The notes under the pieces are model-generated. The model did not search any database and had not been told where the DNA came from. It saw nothing but the letters and a program-made list of their open reading frames with translations. Below, piece by piece: positions 17,867-27,175 of a stretch of 64,000 nt of DNA. The position numbers were made by a program, and so were the translations under genes. Origin of the DNA: UBA10649 sp963793105 (GTDB lineage Bacteria; Actinomycetota; Actinomycetes; S36-B12); NCBI GenBank assembly GCA_963793105.1, contig CAWBZB010000004.1, positions 434,001 to 498,000 on the forward strand, written 5' to 3'. The first letter of the stretch is position 1, and every line of letters starts with the position of its first letter.

Positions 17867-18941
17867 CAGTCGGAGCCCCCATCCGACAGCCGACTCTCCT
17901 GGTCCGCCTCCACGCACGCGTCGATGACGGCATCGAGCTCACCGTCGAGGACCTGATCGAGGTTGTGGGACTTGAAGCCGACTCGGTGGTCGCTCAGCCG
18001 GTTCTCAGGGAAGTTGTAGGTGCGGATGCGCTCGCTGCGGTCCACGGTGCGAACCTGCGAGCGCCGCGCATCCGACGCCTCCTTGGCCGCCTGCTCCTCG
18101 GCGACCGCCAGGAGACGGGCGCGCAGGATGCGCAGCGCGGACTCCTTGTTCTGCAACTGGCTCTTCTCGTTCTGGCACGACACGACGACGCCGGTCGGCA
18201 GGTGCGTGATGCGGACGGCCGAGTCGGTGGTGTTGACGCTCTGGCCACCGGGTCCGGACGAGCGGTAGACGTCGATGCGGAGGTCGTTCGGGTCGATGAC
18301 CACATCCACGTCCTCCGCCTCGGGCAGCACCAGGACCCCGGCCGCAGACGTGTGGATCCGCCCCTGCGACTCCGTCACGGGAACCCTCTGGACGCGATGC
18401 ACTCCGCCCTCGAACTTCAGTCGTGCGAACGGCGCGGTTCCCGCCTCCGGAACCCCCTTCGCCTTGACCGCGATCGAGATGCTCTTGTAGCCGCCGAGGT
18501 CCGAATCGACCGCGTCCAGCACCTGGGTGTTCCAGCCACGTCGCTCCGCGTATCGCATGTACATGCGGGCGAGGTCGCCGGCGAACAGGGCGGACTCCTC
18601 TCCCCCTCCCCCGCTTTGACCTCCACGATGACGTCCTTGTCGTCCATCGGGTCGCGCGGGAGCATCAGCGTGCGCAGGCGTTCGGCCGCAGCCTCGACCC
18701 GCTCCGCCTGGACGACCACCTCGTCCGCGAAGGCCTCGTCGACCTCGCCGAGCTCACGAGCAGCCGCGAGATCGTCGTTGGCGGCGAGCCACTCCCGGTA
18801 GGCGGCCACGATGGGACCGAGTTCGGCGAACCGGCGACCGAGCCGACGCGCCGCCACCTGGTCTCCGTGGATGGCCGGGTCAGAGAGCTGGGTCTCGACC
18901 TGCGAGTACTCCTCAAGCAGGTCGACGCAGGCCTCGAACAT
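17866..18941 (-). CDS. prfA: peptide chain release factor 1, interrupted by a 1-nt deletion
   Basis: RF1 terminates translation at UAA and UAG. The N-terminal part (MFEACVDLLEEYSQVETQL to DVIVEVKAG) and the C-terminal part (MYMRYAERRGW onward) lie in different frames. The C-terminal half has the RF1-type codon-recognition PVT in RVPVTESQGRIHTS and the catalytic SSGPGGQSVNT. The break falls in C-runs at 18602-18612, exactly at the conserved AGTGGEES region; adding one base restores AG-GG-EES and a 358-residue protein of normal length. Because RF1 is essential, a sequencing error is more likely than gene loss. Both halves are otherwise intact. Confidence 0.9.
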
Positions 18942-18970
18942 CGGGAGTCTCCTGGGTCAGTGGGACGGGC

Positions 18971-19047
18971 GAAAAAGAACCCGGGCGCCGGTCGGGGGTC
19001 GACCGCGCGACGGGGGAGACACGCGGCCGACCCCGGGCCGGCGCCCG
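18971..19047 (-). terminator. intrinsic terminator of rpmE
   Basis: Arms 18980-19001 and 19026-19047 pair over about 20 of 22 positions, including a perfect 12-bp outer stem. Read on the minus strand, the stem is followed at once by TTCTTTTTC (18979-18971). It lies just after the rpmE stop codon, separating rpmE from prfA. Confidence 0.85.
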
Positions 19048-19057
19048 GGGGGTGGAG

Positions 19058-19303
19058 CTACTTCTCGTCTTCGGGGGTCTTCTCGTCCTCGGCGGTCTTC
19101 TTGCCGTAGCGGCTCTCCCACTTGGCCACGCGTCCACCGGTGTCGAGGATCTTCTGCTTGCCGGTGTAGAAGGGGTGGCACTGCGAGCACACGTCCGCGT
19201 GGATGAGGCCGTTCTTTGCGGTGCTCCGCGTGGTGAACGTGCTGCCGCAGGTGCAGGTGACGGTGGTCTCCGCGTAGGCGGGGTGAATATCGGCCTTCAT
19301 CAT
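19058..19303 (-). CDS. rpmE: 50S ribosomal protein L31 (zinc-binding form)
   Basis: The 81-residue protein starts MMKADIHPAY and has the four-cysteine zinc pattern CTC plus CSQC of the C+ form of L31, then the conserved HPFYTGKQKILDTGGRV. The C-terminal tail (TAEDEKTPEDEK) is acidic and species-specific. The second ATG (19300) is an equally good start; a GAGAGGA ribosome site precedes both. Position between rho and prfA is the standard actinobacterial order. Confidence 0.96.
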   Translation of the reverse strand: MMKADIHPAYAETTVTCTCGSTFTTRSTAKNGLIHADVCSQCHPFYTGKQKILDTGGRVAKWESRYGKKTAEDEKTPEDEK

Positions 19304-19377
19304 GTCCTCTCGTGGCTCCGGGTCGATCCCCTGGTTGGGCAGTCGTGAACCGGAACCGAATCAGTATGCCAGTCGGT

Positions 19378-19403
19378 CGAACCGGGGGGAAATCCCCTGT
19401 TCG
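19378..19403 (-). terminator. stem-loop after rho, possible weak terminator
   Basis: Between the rho stop and rpmE, bases 19378-19403 can fold as a two-part stem (five outer pairs and four or five G-C inner pairs) around an AAAT-like loop. No T-tract follows on the minus strand, so termination efficiency is doubtful; it may instead be an mRNA processing hairpin. Confidence 0.35.
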
Positions 19404-19408
19404 GTGAC

Positions 19409-21217
19409 CTAGTCGTCGTCGCGCGAGCCGCCGACGGCCGGGGAGGTCTTCTGCACCTGCAGAAGGAACTCGCTGTTGCTCTGGGTCTCCCGCAGCTTGT
19501 TCAGGAGCAACTCGATCGACTGCTGCTGGTCGAGGGCGTGCAGCACTCGGCGCAGCTTCCAGACGATCTTGAGCTCCTCCGGCGACATGAGCAGCTCCTC
19601 CTTGCGGGTGCCCGACGCGTCCACGTCGACCGCCGGGAAGATCCGCTTGTCCGCGAGTCGCCGGTCGAGCTTGAGCTCCATGTTTCCGGTGCCCTTGAAC
19701 TCCTCGAAGATGACCTCGTCCATACGCGAGCCGGTCTCGACGAGCGCGGTCGCGAGGATCGTCAGGGATCCGCCGTTCTCGATGTTCCGTGCAGCGCCGA
19801 AGAAGCGCTTCGGGGGGTAGAGGGCGGTCGAGTCGACACCGCCGGACAGGATGCGGCCCGAGGCAGGGGCGGCCAGGTTGTAGGCGCGGCCCAGACGGGT
19901 CATCGAGTCCAGCAGCACCACAACGTCGTGTCCCAGCTCGACCAGGCGCTTGGCGCGCTCGATCGACAACTCGGCGATGATCGTGTGGTCCTCAGCGGGA
20001 CGGTCGAACGTCGAGGCGATGACCTCGCCCTTGACCGAGCGCTGCATGTCGGTGACCTCTTCGGGGCGCTCGTCCACCAGGACGACCATGAGGTGCACCT
20101 CGGGGTTGTTCGTGACGATCGCGTTCGCGATCGACTGCAGCACCATCGTCTTGCCGGCCTTCGGCGGGGACACGATGAGGCCACGCTGGCCCTTGCCGAT
20201 CGGCGCGACGAGATCGATGACGCGCGTGGTGAGGTTGCCGGGGCCGGTCTCCAGGCGCAGCCGGTCCTGCGGGTACAGGGGCGTCAGCTTCGAGAACTCG
20301 GGCCGGGTGCGCGACGCCTCGAGGGTTCCGCCGTTGACCGTGTCGATCCGTACCAGCGGGTTGAACTTCTCCTTGCGCTCGCCGTCCTTTGCCTGCTTCG
20401 TCGCGCCCGTGATCGCGTCGCCCTTGCGCAGGCCGTTCTTGCGGACCATCGACAGCGACACGTACACGTCATTGTGGCCGGGCAGGTAGCCGCTCGTGCG
20501 CACGAAGGCGTAGTTCTCCATCACGTCGAGGATGCCGGCGACCGGCACGAGGATGTCGTCCTCGTTGATCTCCGGCTCGACGTCGTTGTAGTTGCCGCCC
20601 GGCCGGCGATCGCGGCGGTCGCGGAAGCGATCGCGCCCGCGGCGGCGGCGGCGGCCTTCGTCCGGCCCATCTCCGCGGTCCTGACGGTTGCCCTGATCCT
20701 GACGGTTGCCCTGATCCTGACGATTGCCCTGATCCTGACGATTGCCCCGGTCCTGCCGATTGCCCTGATCCTGACGATTGCCCTGATCCTGACGATTGCC
20801 CTGATCCTGACGATTGCCCTGGTCCTGACGATTGCCCCGGTCCTGACGATTGCCCTGATCGGACGCGCTCTGGTCGCCGTCCCGCGTCACCTCGGACGTT
20901 TCGGCCTTGGCAGACGTCTCGGCCTTGGCGGACACCTGCGCGTCAACCGGCGCCTCGACTGGCGCCACGTCGACGGGGGCCTGCTCGCGACGGGCCGTCC
21001 GGCGGGGCCGGCTGCCGGCCTCGGATGCCGCGCCGTTGGAGCCCGATGAGCGCTGCCGCTCGCCGATCGCGGCGACGAGGTCGCCCTTGCGCATACCGCT
21101 GGCGCCGGAGATCCCCAACTGCTGGGCGAGCTGCTTGAGTTCGGGCAGGAGCATGGCCGAGAGGCCATTGCCCTTCGAGGTGGTGCTCGACGTGCCCGAC
21201 ACTTCAGTTTCTGTCAC
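19409..21217 (-). CDS. rho: transcription termination factor Rho with repeat-rich insert
   Basis: Rho is the hexameric RNA helicase that ends transcription. The 602-residue protein has an N-terminal SAP-like Rho_N helix pair (residues 20-52), a long low-complexity Arg/Gln/Asp/Asn region (about 60-210), the cold-shock RNA-binding domain (DVMENYAFVRTSGYLPG, 231-247), Walker A (PPKAGKT, 351-357), Walker B region VVVLLDSMTRL and the R-loop GTGNMELKLDR. The disordered insert is a known high-GC actinobacterial trait, but here residues 121-180 are ten near-perfect [QR]GNRQD units. Upstream leader of 228 bp suggests autoregulation, as for other rho genes. Confidence 0.97.
   Translation of the reverse strand: MTETEVSGTSSTTSKGNGLSAMLLPELKQLAQQLGISGASGMRKGDLVAAIGERQRSSGSNGAASEAGSRPRRTARREQAPVDVAPVEAPVDAQVSAKAETSAKAETSEVTRDGDQSASDQGNRQDRGNRQDQGNRQDQGNRQDQGNRQDQGNRQDRGNRQDQGNRQDQGNRQDQGNRQDRGDGPDEGRRRRRGRDRFRDRRDRRPGGNYNDVEPEINEDDILVPVAGILDVMENYAFVRTSGYLPGHNDVYVSLSMVRKNGLRKGDAITGATKQAKDGERKEKFNPLVRIDTVNGGTLEASRTRPEFSKLTPLYPQDRLRLETGPGNLTTRVIDLVAPIGKGQRGLIVSPPKAGKTMVLQSIANAIVTNNPEVHLMVVLVDERPEEVTDMQRSVKGEVIASTFDRPAEDHTIIAELSIERAKRLVELGHDVVVLLDSMTRLGRAYNLAAPASGRILSGGVDSTALYPPKRFFGAARNIENGGSLTILATALVETGSRMDEVIFEEFKGTGNMELKLDRRLADKRIFPAVDVDASGTRKEELLMSPEELKIVWKLRRVLHALDQQQSIELLLNKLRETQSNSEFLLQVQKTSPAVGGSRDDD
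20678..20857 (-). repeat. 18-bp tandem repeat in rho, ten units
   Basis: Ten consecutive 18-bp units encode [QR]GNRQD in the Rho insert; units differ by single synonymous or Gln/Arg changes. All changes in copy number keep the frame, so the length is free to vary between strains. Confidence 0.9.
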
Positions 21218-21406
21218 GAATAATTCCTTTGGAGGTTGCCCTCGGAAGTCGAGGGGGTTCGTCGACCCACGACTGCTCGGCGTGCCGGCTCTCGCGGGGG
21301 TGGTGTCCAGTGCGGTGCTAGATCCACCGCGGTCTCACATGAGGTGACGGACCGTTGACTCGGAATCGAGGAATCGGCTTGCCGCCGTCATTTCTGGAAC
21401 CGCTCG

Positions 21407-21412
21407 ATCATA
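21407..21412 (-). promoter_or_regulatory. rho: candidate -10 element of rho
   Basis: On the minus strand bases 21412-21407 read TATGAT, a good -10 hexamer in a region richer in A/T than its surroundings, 190 bp before the rho start. I see no convincing -35 at 16-18 bp. If correct, rho has a leader of roughly 180 nt; nothing else was found in the 228-bp gap between thrB and rho. Confidence 0.4.
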
Positions 21413-21445
21413 TCACCACATCGTCCCCAACGACCCTAGGCGGGG

Positions 21446-22369
21446 TCAGTCGAGCGGAGGCATGGGCACCTCGCGCGCCCCGGACAGGGACACGGGCACC
21501 GGCTGCACGAACCAGCCCTCCCCCGCCGCCTCCAGGATCACCGGTGCCGGAACTGCTGTCGAGAAGGCGAGCACGCTGGGTCCTGCGCCCGAGATCACCG
21601 CAGGGACTCCGGCGGCGCGGAGGCGCTCGACGAGGGCGACCGAATCGGGGTAGGCGGACGCCCGCCGCAGCTGGTGCAGCCGGTCCTCGGTGGCGCTCAT
21701 CAGGCGTCGCGGGTCGACGGTCATGGCGTGCACGAGGAGGGCCGCTCGGGCCACATTCGCGGACGCGTCGCAGAAGGGCACCGTGTCCGGGAGGAGCGCG
21801 CGCGCCTTCGACGTGGCCAGCGCCGAGGGCGGCACGAGGACGACGGGCCGCACGTCGGCGTGCGGCTCCATCCGGACAGCGTCCGCGACGTCGTCGGCCT
21901 CGAGCCAGGCAACCGTGAATCCGCCATGGAGCGCCGCCGCGAGATTGTCGGGATGAGACTCCTGGACCAGGGCCAGCTGCAGCACGTCATCGTCGGTCAT
22001 GCGCTCGCGGCCGTCGGACACCAGCGCCCGCGCGAGGACGATCCCGCCCACGATCGCGGCGGCCGACGAACCGAGCCCGCGACCGTGCGGGATCACGTTG
22101 ACGCACCTCAGGATGAAGCCCGGTACGGGCACGTCCATCCAGGCGAAGGCGGCCAGCATCGATCTCGCGACCAGGTTGGTCTCGTCGGCCGGCACCAGCC
22201 CCGCACCCTCGCCATCCACCTCGACGAGCACGCCCTCGTCATCGGTGACCATGGCGATCAGGTCGTCGTAGATGGCCAGGGCGAGCCCGGCCGTGTCGAA
22301 CGCCGGCCCGAGGTTGGCGCTGCTCGCCGGGACCATCACGCGAACCGCCTCGCGTCGCAGGACGCTCAC
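21446..22369 (-). CDS. thrB: homoserine kinase
   Basis: ThrB phosphorylates homoserine in threonine synthesis (GHMP kinase family). The 307-residue protein has VMVPASSANLGPAFDTAG near the N-terminus, the ATP-binding IPHGRGLGSSAAAIVGG and the C-terminal VISGAGPSVLAF. The GTG start at 22369 overlaps the thrC stop by four bases. Length is normal. Confidence 0.95.
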   Translation of the reverse strand: MSVLRREAVRVMVPASSANLGPAFDTAGLALAIYDDLIAMVTDDEGVLVEVDGEGAGLVPADETNLVARSMLAAFAWMDVPVPGFILRCVNVIPHGRGLGSSAAAIVGGIVLARALVSDGRERMTDDDVLQLALVQESHPDNLAAALHGGFTVAWLEADDVADAVRMEPHADVRPVVLVPPSALATSKARALLPDTVPFCDASANVARAALLVHAMTVDPRRLMSATEDRLHQLRRASAYPDSVALVERLRAAGVPAVISGAGPSVLAFSTAVPAPVILEAAGEGWFVQPVPVSLSGAREVPMPPLD

Positions 22370-23430
22370 GACCTGTCCAGTCCCATCGCCTGAGCGGCCG
22401 CCCGGACATCCACCGGGATGACCACGGGCTCGGCGGCACCCTCGAGCGCCCACTGCGGATCCTTGAGCCCGTTGCCCGTCAACGTGCAGACGATGGTCTG
22501 CCCGCTGTCGAGGGCACCGGCCGCATGCCTCTTGATGACGCCCGCGACGCCCGCGGCGCTGGCGGGCTCGCAGAACAGGCCCTCGCTGGCCGCCAGGAGC
22601 CGGTACGCCGCCAGAATCTCGTCGTCGGTCACCGCCTCGATCACGCCCCCGGACTCATCGCGCGCGGCCTCCGCCTGCTGCCACGACGCCGGATTGCCGA
22701 TCCTGATGGCGGTGGCGATCGTCTCCGGGTTGTCGACGGCGTGCCCCAGGACGATGGGGGCCGCGCCGGCGGCCTGGAATCCCCACATCCGCGGACGCGA
22801 GGCGCTCACTCCGTCCGCTGCGTACTCCACGTAGCCCCTCCAGTACGCGGTCACGTTGCCGGCGTTGCCGACCGGCAGGGCATGAATGTCCGGGGCGAAG
22901 CCGAGCTGGTCGATGATCTCGAAGCTCGCGGTCTTCTGACCCTCGATGCGGGCCGGGTTGACGCTGTTGACAAGCTCGACCGGATAGGTGCTGGCCAGAT
23001 CCCGGGCGACCCGAAGGCAGTCGTCGAAGTTCCCCTCCACCTGGATCAGCGTGGCGCCGTGCACGACCGCCTGGGCCAGCTTGCCCATCGCGATCTTCCC
23101 CTGCGGCACCAGCACGCCGCTGACCATGCCCGCCTTGCTGGCATACGCGGCGGCGCTGGCGGACGTGTTGCCCGTCGACGCGCAGATGACGGCCTTGGCG
23201 CCGGCCTCCGCGGCCTTCGAGATGGCCATCGTCATGCCGCGGTCCTTGAAGGAACCCGTCGGGTTGGCGCCGTCGTACTTGAGCCAGACCTCGCAACCGA
23301 GCAGGTCACTGAGCACCCCGGCCCGCACAAGCGGTGTCCCGCCCTCCCGCAGCGTGATCACCGGCGTCGCGTCCGACACCGGCAGCCGGTCGCGGTACTC
23401 CTCGATCAGGCCACGCCACTGATGAGCCAT
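22366..23430 (-). CDS. thrC: threonine synthase
   Basis: ThrC is a PLP enzyme turning O-phosphohomoserine into threonine. The 354-residue protein has the PLP lysine K62 in NPTGSFKDRGM and the phosphate-binding glycine run VGNAGN. It is the short class found in Actinobacteria and Bacillus. It starts two bases after the hom stop and overlaps thrB, so hom-thrC-thrB is one transcription unit. Confidence 0.95.
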   Translation of the reverse strand: MAHQWRGLIEEYRDRLPVSDATPVITLREGGTPLVRAGVLSDLLGCEVWLKYDGANPTGSFKDRGMTMAISKAAEAGAKAVICASTGNTSASAAAYASKAGMVSGVLVPQGKIAMGKLAQAVVHGATLIQVEGNFDDCLRVARDLASTYPVELVNSVNPARIEGQKTASFEIIDQLGFAPDIHALPVGNAGNVTAYWRGYVEYAADGVSASRPRMWGFQAAGAAPIVLGHAVDNPETIATAIRIGNPASWQQAEAARDESGGVIEAVTDDEILAAYRLLAASEGLFCEPASAAGVAGVIKRHAAGALDSGQTIVCTLTGNGLKDPQWALEGAAEPVVIPVDVRAAAQAMGLDRS

Positions 23431-23432
23431 CG

Positions 23433-24727
23433 CTACGCCCCCGCCTCACCCTCGACGCGCATCACGCCGAGCACCTCGCGCACGGTGTCGAGGCCGCTGA
23501 GCTGCTCGACCGTCCTGCGAAGCGACGCGTCCGACGCCCGGTGCGTTCGGACGATGAGACCGGCCTCGTCACCGTGCCCGTCCTGCCGAACCACCTGGAT
23601 GCTGACCCCGTTGTCCGAGAACGCCTGGGCGATGCTGGCCAGGACGCCGGGCTTGTCGGCAACCGACATGTTCACGTAGTAGCGGGTCAGCGCCGCGCCG
23701 ACCGGGAGCACCGGCAGGTTGGTGTACGTGCTCTCCCCGGGCCCCGGCCACCGCTGACCCGATTCCGAGCCGCCGTGACGAGGTCCCCGAGGACGGCGCT
23801 GGCGGTGGGCGCCCCGCCCGCGCCGCGGCCGTAGAGCATCACCTCTCCCGCCGATTCCGCCTCGATGAAGACGGCGTTGAAGGCGCCACGGACGCTGGCG
23901 AGCGGGTGGCTGCGCGGAAGCATCGTCGGGTGCACTCGCACGATGACACCCTCGTCGGTGAGTTCGGCCACCGCCAGCAGTTTGATGACGAAGCCCATCT
24001 GCTGCGCCGCGATGATGTCCTCGGACGTGACCTGGCTGATCCCCTCACAGTGGACGTCTTCCAGAGTCACCCGCGTGTGGAAGGCGAGCTCGGCGATGAT
24101 CGCGGCCTTGGCGGCCGCATCGTGGCCATCCACATCCAGGCTCGGGTCCGACTCCAGGTAGCCGAGCGCGTCGGCCTCTGCGAAGACGTCGGCGTACTCC
24201 ACGCCCTCCTCGTCCATCTTGGTGAGCATGAAGTTCGTGGTGCCGTTGACGATGCCGAGGACCTTGGTGACCCGGTCGCCGGCCAGGGACTCGCGGAGCG
24301 GCCGGAGCAGCGGGATGGCGCCCGCGACGGCCGCCTCGAAGTACAGATCGACCCCGTGACGGGCGGCCGCCTCGTAGAGGGTGGCTCCGTCCTCGGCGAG
24401 CAGCGCCTTGTTGGCGGTGACCACGCTCGATCCGGCGGCCATGGCGGACAGGATGAGGGTGCGGGCCGGCTCGATGCCGCCGATGAGCTCCACCACGATG
24501 TCGACACCGCTGGACGCCAGAGCGTGCGCGTCCGTGGTCACCAGCTGGGCGGGGACCCCGGGACGCTCCTTGCCCGCGTCACGAACGGCCACCCCTGTGA
24601 GGACCACGGGAGCCCCGATTCTCTCCTCCAGGTCGCGGGAGTTGCCGAGCAGGAGGCCGGCTACCGACGCTCCCACGGTGCCGCCACCGAGCACGGCGAC
24701 GGTCAGGGGTCGCGCCTGGGACGACAT
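23433..24727 (-). CDS. hom: homoserine dehydrogenase, interrupted by a 1-nt deletion
   Basis: The enzyme reduces aspartate semialdehyde to homoserine, the branch to threonine, methionine and isoleucine. The N-terminal frame gives the NAD(P) fold (VAVLGGGTVGASVA), the GIVNGTTNFMLTKM catalytic segment and Lys/Asp residues of the active site; the C-terminal ACT regulatory domain (VNMSVADKPGVLASIAQAF) lies in another frame. The shift occurs at the C/G runs 23735-23745 in the conserved GGRGPGES linker. Adding one base restores a 431-residue enzyme of normal length, including the ACT domain for threonine feedback. Confidence 0.9.
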
Positions 24728-24894
24728 TCATGCTCCTCGGGGGTTCGATGGCCGGTGCACAGCCTCTCAGGTCGCGCGCATTCCTCGCCAACCGGTTCGG
24801 CACGTGGCGCGCCTACGGGACATGCACGCTCGCCTTCGGCAGCATGGACGCAAGCCGGTTGGCGGACGAGCCGCCACGGGTTCCGGAGGAGAAC

Positions 24895-25641
24895 ATGAAC
24901 ACCGCTGCCCGCAAGCTCCTTGCCGAGTTCATCGGCACCTTCCTGCTGGTCTTCCTCGCGGTGGGAGCCGCGGTGTTCGGGATCGCCGCGAAGGTCGGGA
25001 CAGACGGGAACGGACCCGGCAACGGCGTCGTGGGCGTCGCGCTCGCCTTCGGCCTCGTCCTGCTCGGCATCGCGTACGCCTTCGGTCCCATCTCCGGCGC
25101 CCACGTCAACCCGGCCGTCACCCTGGGCATGCTCCTCGGCCGACGCATGCCCACCAATGAGGCGGTCGGCTACTGGATCGCCCAGTTCCTCGGCGGCATC
25201 CTCGGCGGTTTCGCCCTGTGGCTGTTCGTGCAGTCCTTCGGAGTCACCGACTACACCGGCGGCCTCGGGACGAACTCGTACGACAACGGCGCCATCAACA
25301 TGCTGGGCGCCTTCGTCCTGGAGACGGTCCTCACCGCGGCGTTCGTTCTCGTGATCCTGCTCGTCACCGAGCGCGTGGCCGCGCCGGGATTCGCCGGGAT
25401 CGCGATCGGCCTGACGCTCACCCTGGTGCACCTGGTCGGCATCCCGCTGACCGGCACATCGGTCAACCCGGCCCGCTCACTCGGCCCCGCACTCTTCGCC
25501 GGCGGCGACGCCCTCGGTCAGGTGTGGCTGTTCATCCTCGCTCCGCTGGTCGGCGCCGTCCTCGCCGTCATCCTGTGGCGGCTGACCCGGTCGTCGGTCG
25601 AGGAGCCGGAGGGGCTGGTCGCGGGCTCCGAGCGCGAGTAG
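24895..25641 (+). CDS. aqpZ: aquaporin (MIP family, AqpZ-like)
   Basis: A 248-residue channel with six membrane helices and the two pore half-helices carrying HVNPAVTLG (NPA at 72-74) and SVNPARSLGPA. The second motif and the compact loops resemble water-selective AqpZ rather than GlpF. I chose ATG 24895 because GGAGGAGAAC directly precedes it; the frame is open upstream but into non-conserved sequence. It is divergent from hom with 167 bp between. Confidence 0.92.
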   Translation: MNTAARKLLAEFIGTFLLVFLAVGAAVFGIAAKVGTDGNGPGNGVVGVALAFGLVLLGIAYAFGPISGAHVNPAVTLGMLLGRRMPTNEAVGYWIAQFLGGILGGFALWLFVQSFGVTDYTGGLGTNSYDNGAINMLGAFVLETVLTAAFVLVILLVTERVAAPGFAGIAIGLTLTLVHLVGIPLTGTSVNPARSLGPALFAGGDALGQVWLFILAPLVGAVLAVILWRLTRSSVEEPEGLVAGSERE

Positions 25642-25649
25642 CCGCCGAC

Positions 25650-25700
25650 CCCTGCACCAACCGGCATCACCCGGGCACTATGGCGCCGATTGGTGCAGGG
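25650..25700. terminator. perfect 11-bp inverted repeat between convergent genes
   Basis: Bases 25650-25660 and 25690-25700 are exact reverse complements with a 29-base spacer, placed between the aqpZ stop and the lysA stop. The position fits a shared terminator; no T-tract is seen on either side. Confidence 0.45.
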
Positions 25701-25714
25701 CTCGGCGTTGTGGT

Positions 25715-27130
25715 TCAGGCGCCGGGGTCCAGGGCGAGCAGGTCGTCCATCGTCTCGCGGCGCAGCAGGACCGACGTGGCGCCATCCCTCGCCGCCACCA
25801 CCGCAGGGCGAGGCAGGTAGTTGTAGTTCGAGGCCATCGACCGGCAGTAGGCGCCTGTGGCGGCCACCGCCAGCAGGTCGCCGGGAGCGAGGTCGCCCGG
25901 GAGCCAGGCGTCGCGCACGACGATGTCCCCGGACTCGCAGTGCTTGCCCACCACCCGGCACAGCATCGGCTCGGCGGTCGACACGCGAGATGCCAAGGCG
26001 ACGGTGTACTCCGCGTCGTACAGCGCCGTGCGGATGTTGTCGCTCATGCCACCGTCGACTGAGACGTAGGTGCGCACGGCCGCACGGTCGAGGTCGACCG
26101 GCTTGACGGTCCCCACCTCGTAGAGCGTCACCGCCGCCGGTCCCACGACGGCGCGCCCGGGCTCGAAGGCGAGCGCGGGCATCGGGATCCCTGCGGCCGC
26201 GCACTCCTTGCCGACGATGTCGCCGATCTGCAGGGCCATGTCCGGGACGTCGAGCGGGTCGTCCGACTCCAGGTAGGCGATGCCCATCCCTCCGCCGAGG
26301 TTGAGCTCCTCGATCTCGATCGCCTGCTCGTCCCAGATCCGCTGGGCGAGCGAGACGACGCGGGCAGCCGCGACCTGGAACCCGGCCGCGTCGAAGATCT
26401 GCGAGCCGATGTGCGAATGCAGCCCCATCAGATCAAGGCTCGGAAGCTTCGCGATCCTGCGGACCGCCTCGTCGGCCGCACCCGACGCCAGTGAGAGCCC
26501 GAACTTCTGGTCCTCGTGGGCCGTGGCGATGAACTCGTGCGTGTGCGCCTCGACGCCCACCGTCACTCGGACGAGCACGGGCTGGACCACGCCGGCACGA
26601 GCCGCCGCGTCGGCGATCCGGACGATGTCCTCGAACGAGTCGATGACGATCCGGCCCACTCCGGCCGCCACCGCCGACTCGATCTCGACCATGGACTTGT
26701 TGTTGCCATGCATGAGCAGGCGCTCCCCGGGCACTCCCGCCCGCAGGGCCACCGTCAGCTCCCCACCGGAGGCGACGTCGAGCCCGAGGCCCTCCTCGGT
26801 CACCCACCGCGCGATGGTCGTGGTCAGGAAGGCCTTGGCCGCGTAGTAGACCAGTCGGGCGCCCGCGTCGACGTAGGCGGTCCGGTAGCGCCGCGCGCGA
26901 GCCCGCAGATCGTCCTCGTCGAAGAGGAACAGCGGCGAGCCGAACTCGGCGACCGCGTCGCGCACGTCGATCCCGCCGATCTCGAGCGCGCCCGCGGAGT
27001 TGCGCCGGCAGGTTGATGGCCAGACCGCGGGCGACAGGCGATTGAGCTCGTCCGGGGTCGCCGGACGGTCCACCGTCGCGTGATCGGAGACGACGTCGGC
27101 GTGCAGCGGACCTGCGGGATGAGCGCGCAT
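25715..27130 (-). CDS. lysA: diaminopimelate decarboxylase
   Basis: LysA makes L-lysine from meso-diaminopimelate, the last lysine step. The 471-residue protein has PLP lysine K99 (VYYAAKAFLT), the glycine loop LNLGGGMGIAY, and the specificity segment EPGRAVVGPA with the C-terminal catalytic CESGDIV motif. The N-terminal 50 residues are an extension; later in-frame starts are possible. It follows argS by 45 bp, the same argS-lysA pairing as in mycobacteria and corynebacteria. Confidence 0.96.
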   Translation of the reverse strand: MRAHPAGPLHADVVSDHATVDRPATPDELNRLSPAVWPSTCRRNSAGALEIGGIDVRDAVAEFGSPLFLFDEDDLRARARRYRTAYVDAGARLVYYAAKAFLTTTIARWVTEEGLGLDVASGGELTVALRAGVPGERLLMHGNNKSMVEIESAVAAGVGRIVIDSFEDIVRIADAAARAGVVQPVLVRVTVGVEAHTHEFIATAHEDQKFGLSLASGAADEAVRRIAKLPSLDLMGLHSHIGSQIFDAAGFQVAAARVVSLAQRIWDEQAIEIEELNLGGGMGIAYLESDDPLDVPDMALQIGDIVGKECAAAGIPMPALAFEPGRAVVGPAAVTLYEVGTVKPVDLDRAAVRTYVSVDGGMSDNIRTALYDAEYTVALASRVSTAEPMLCRVVGKHCESGDIVVRDAWLPGDLAPGDLLAVAATGAYCRSMASNYNYLPRPAVVAARDGATSVLLRRETMDDLLALDPGA

Positions 27131-27175
27131 GCCGAAAGGCTAGGGCACCAGCGCCCGGCCCACAGGTCGCGGCAG

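Noticed and set aside
20678..20857. Second regular repeat block
   Set aside because: Same reason: in-frame coding repeat inside rho, no spacers.
23433..23711. Stand-alone ACT-domain protein
   Set aside because: Its sequence continues the homoserine dehydrogenase linker exactly at the break, so it is the C-terminus of hom in a shifted frame.
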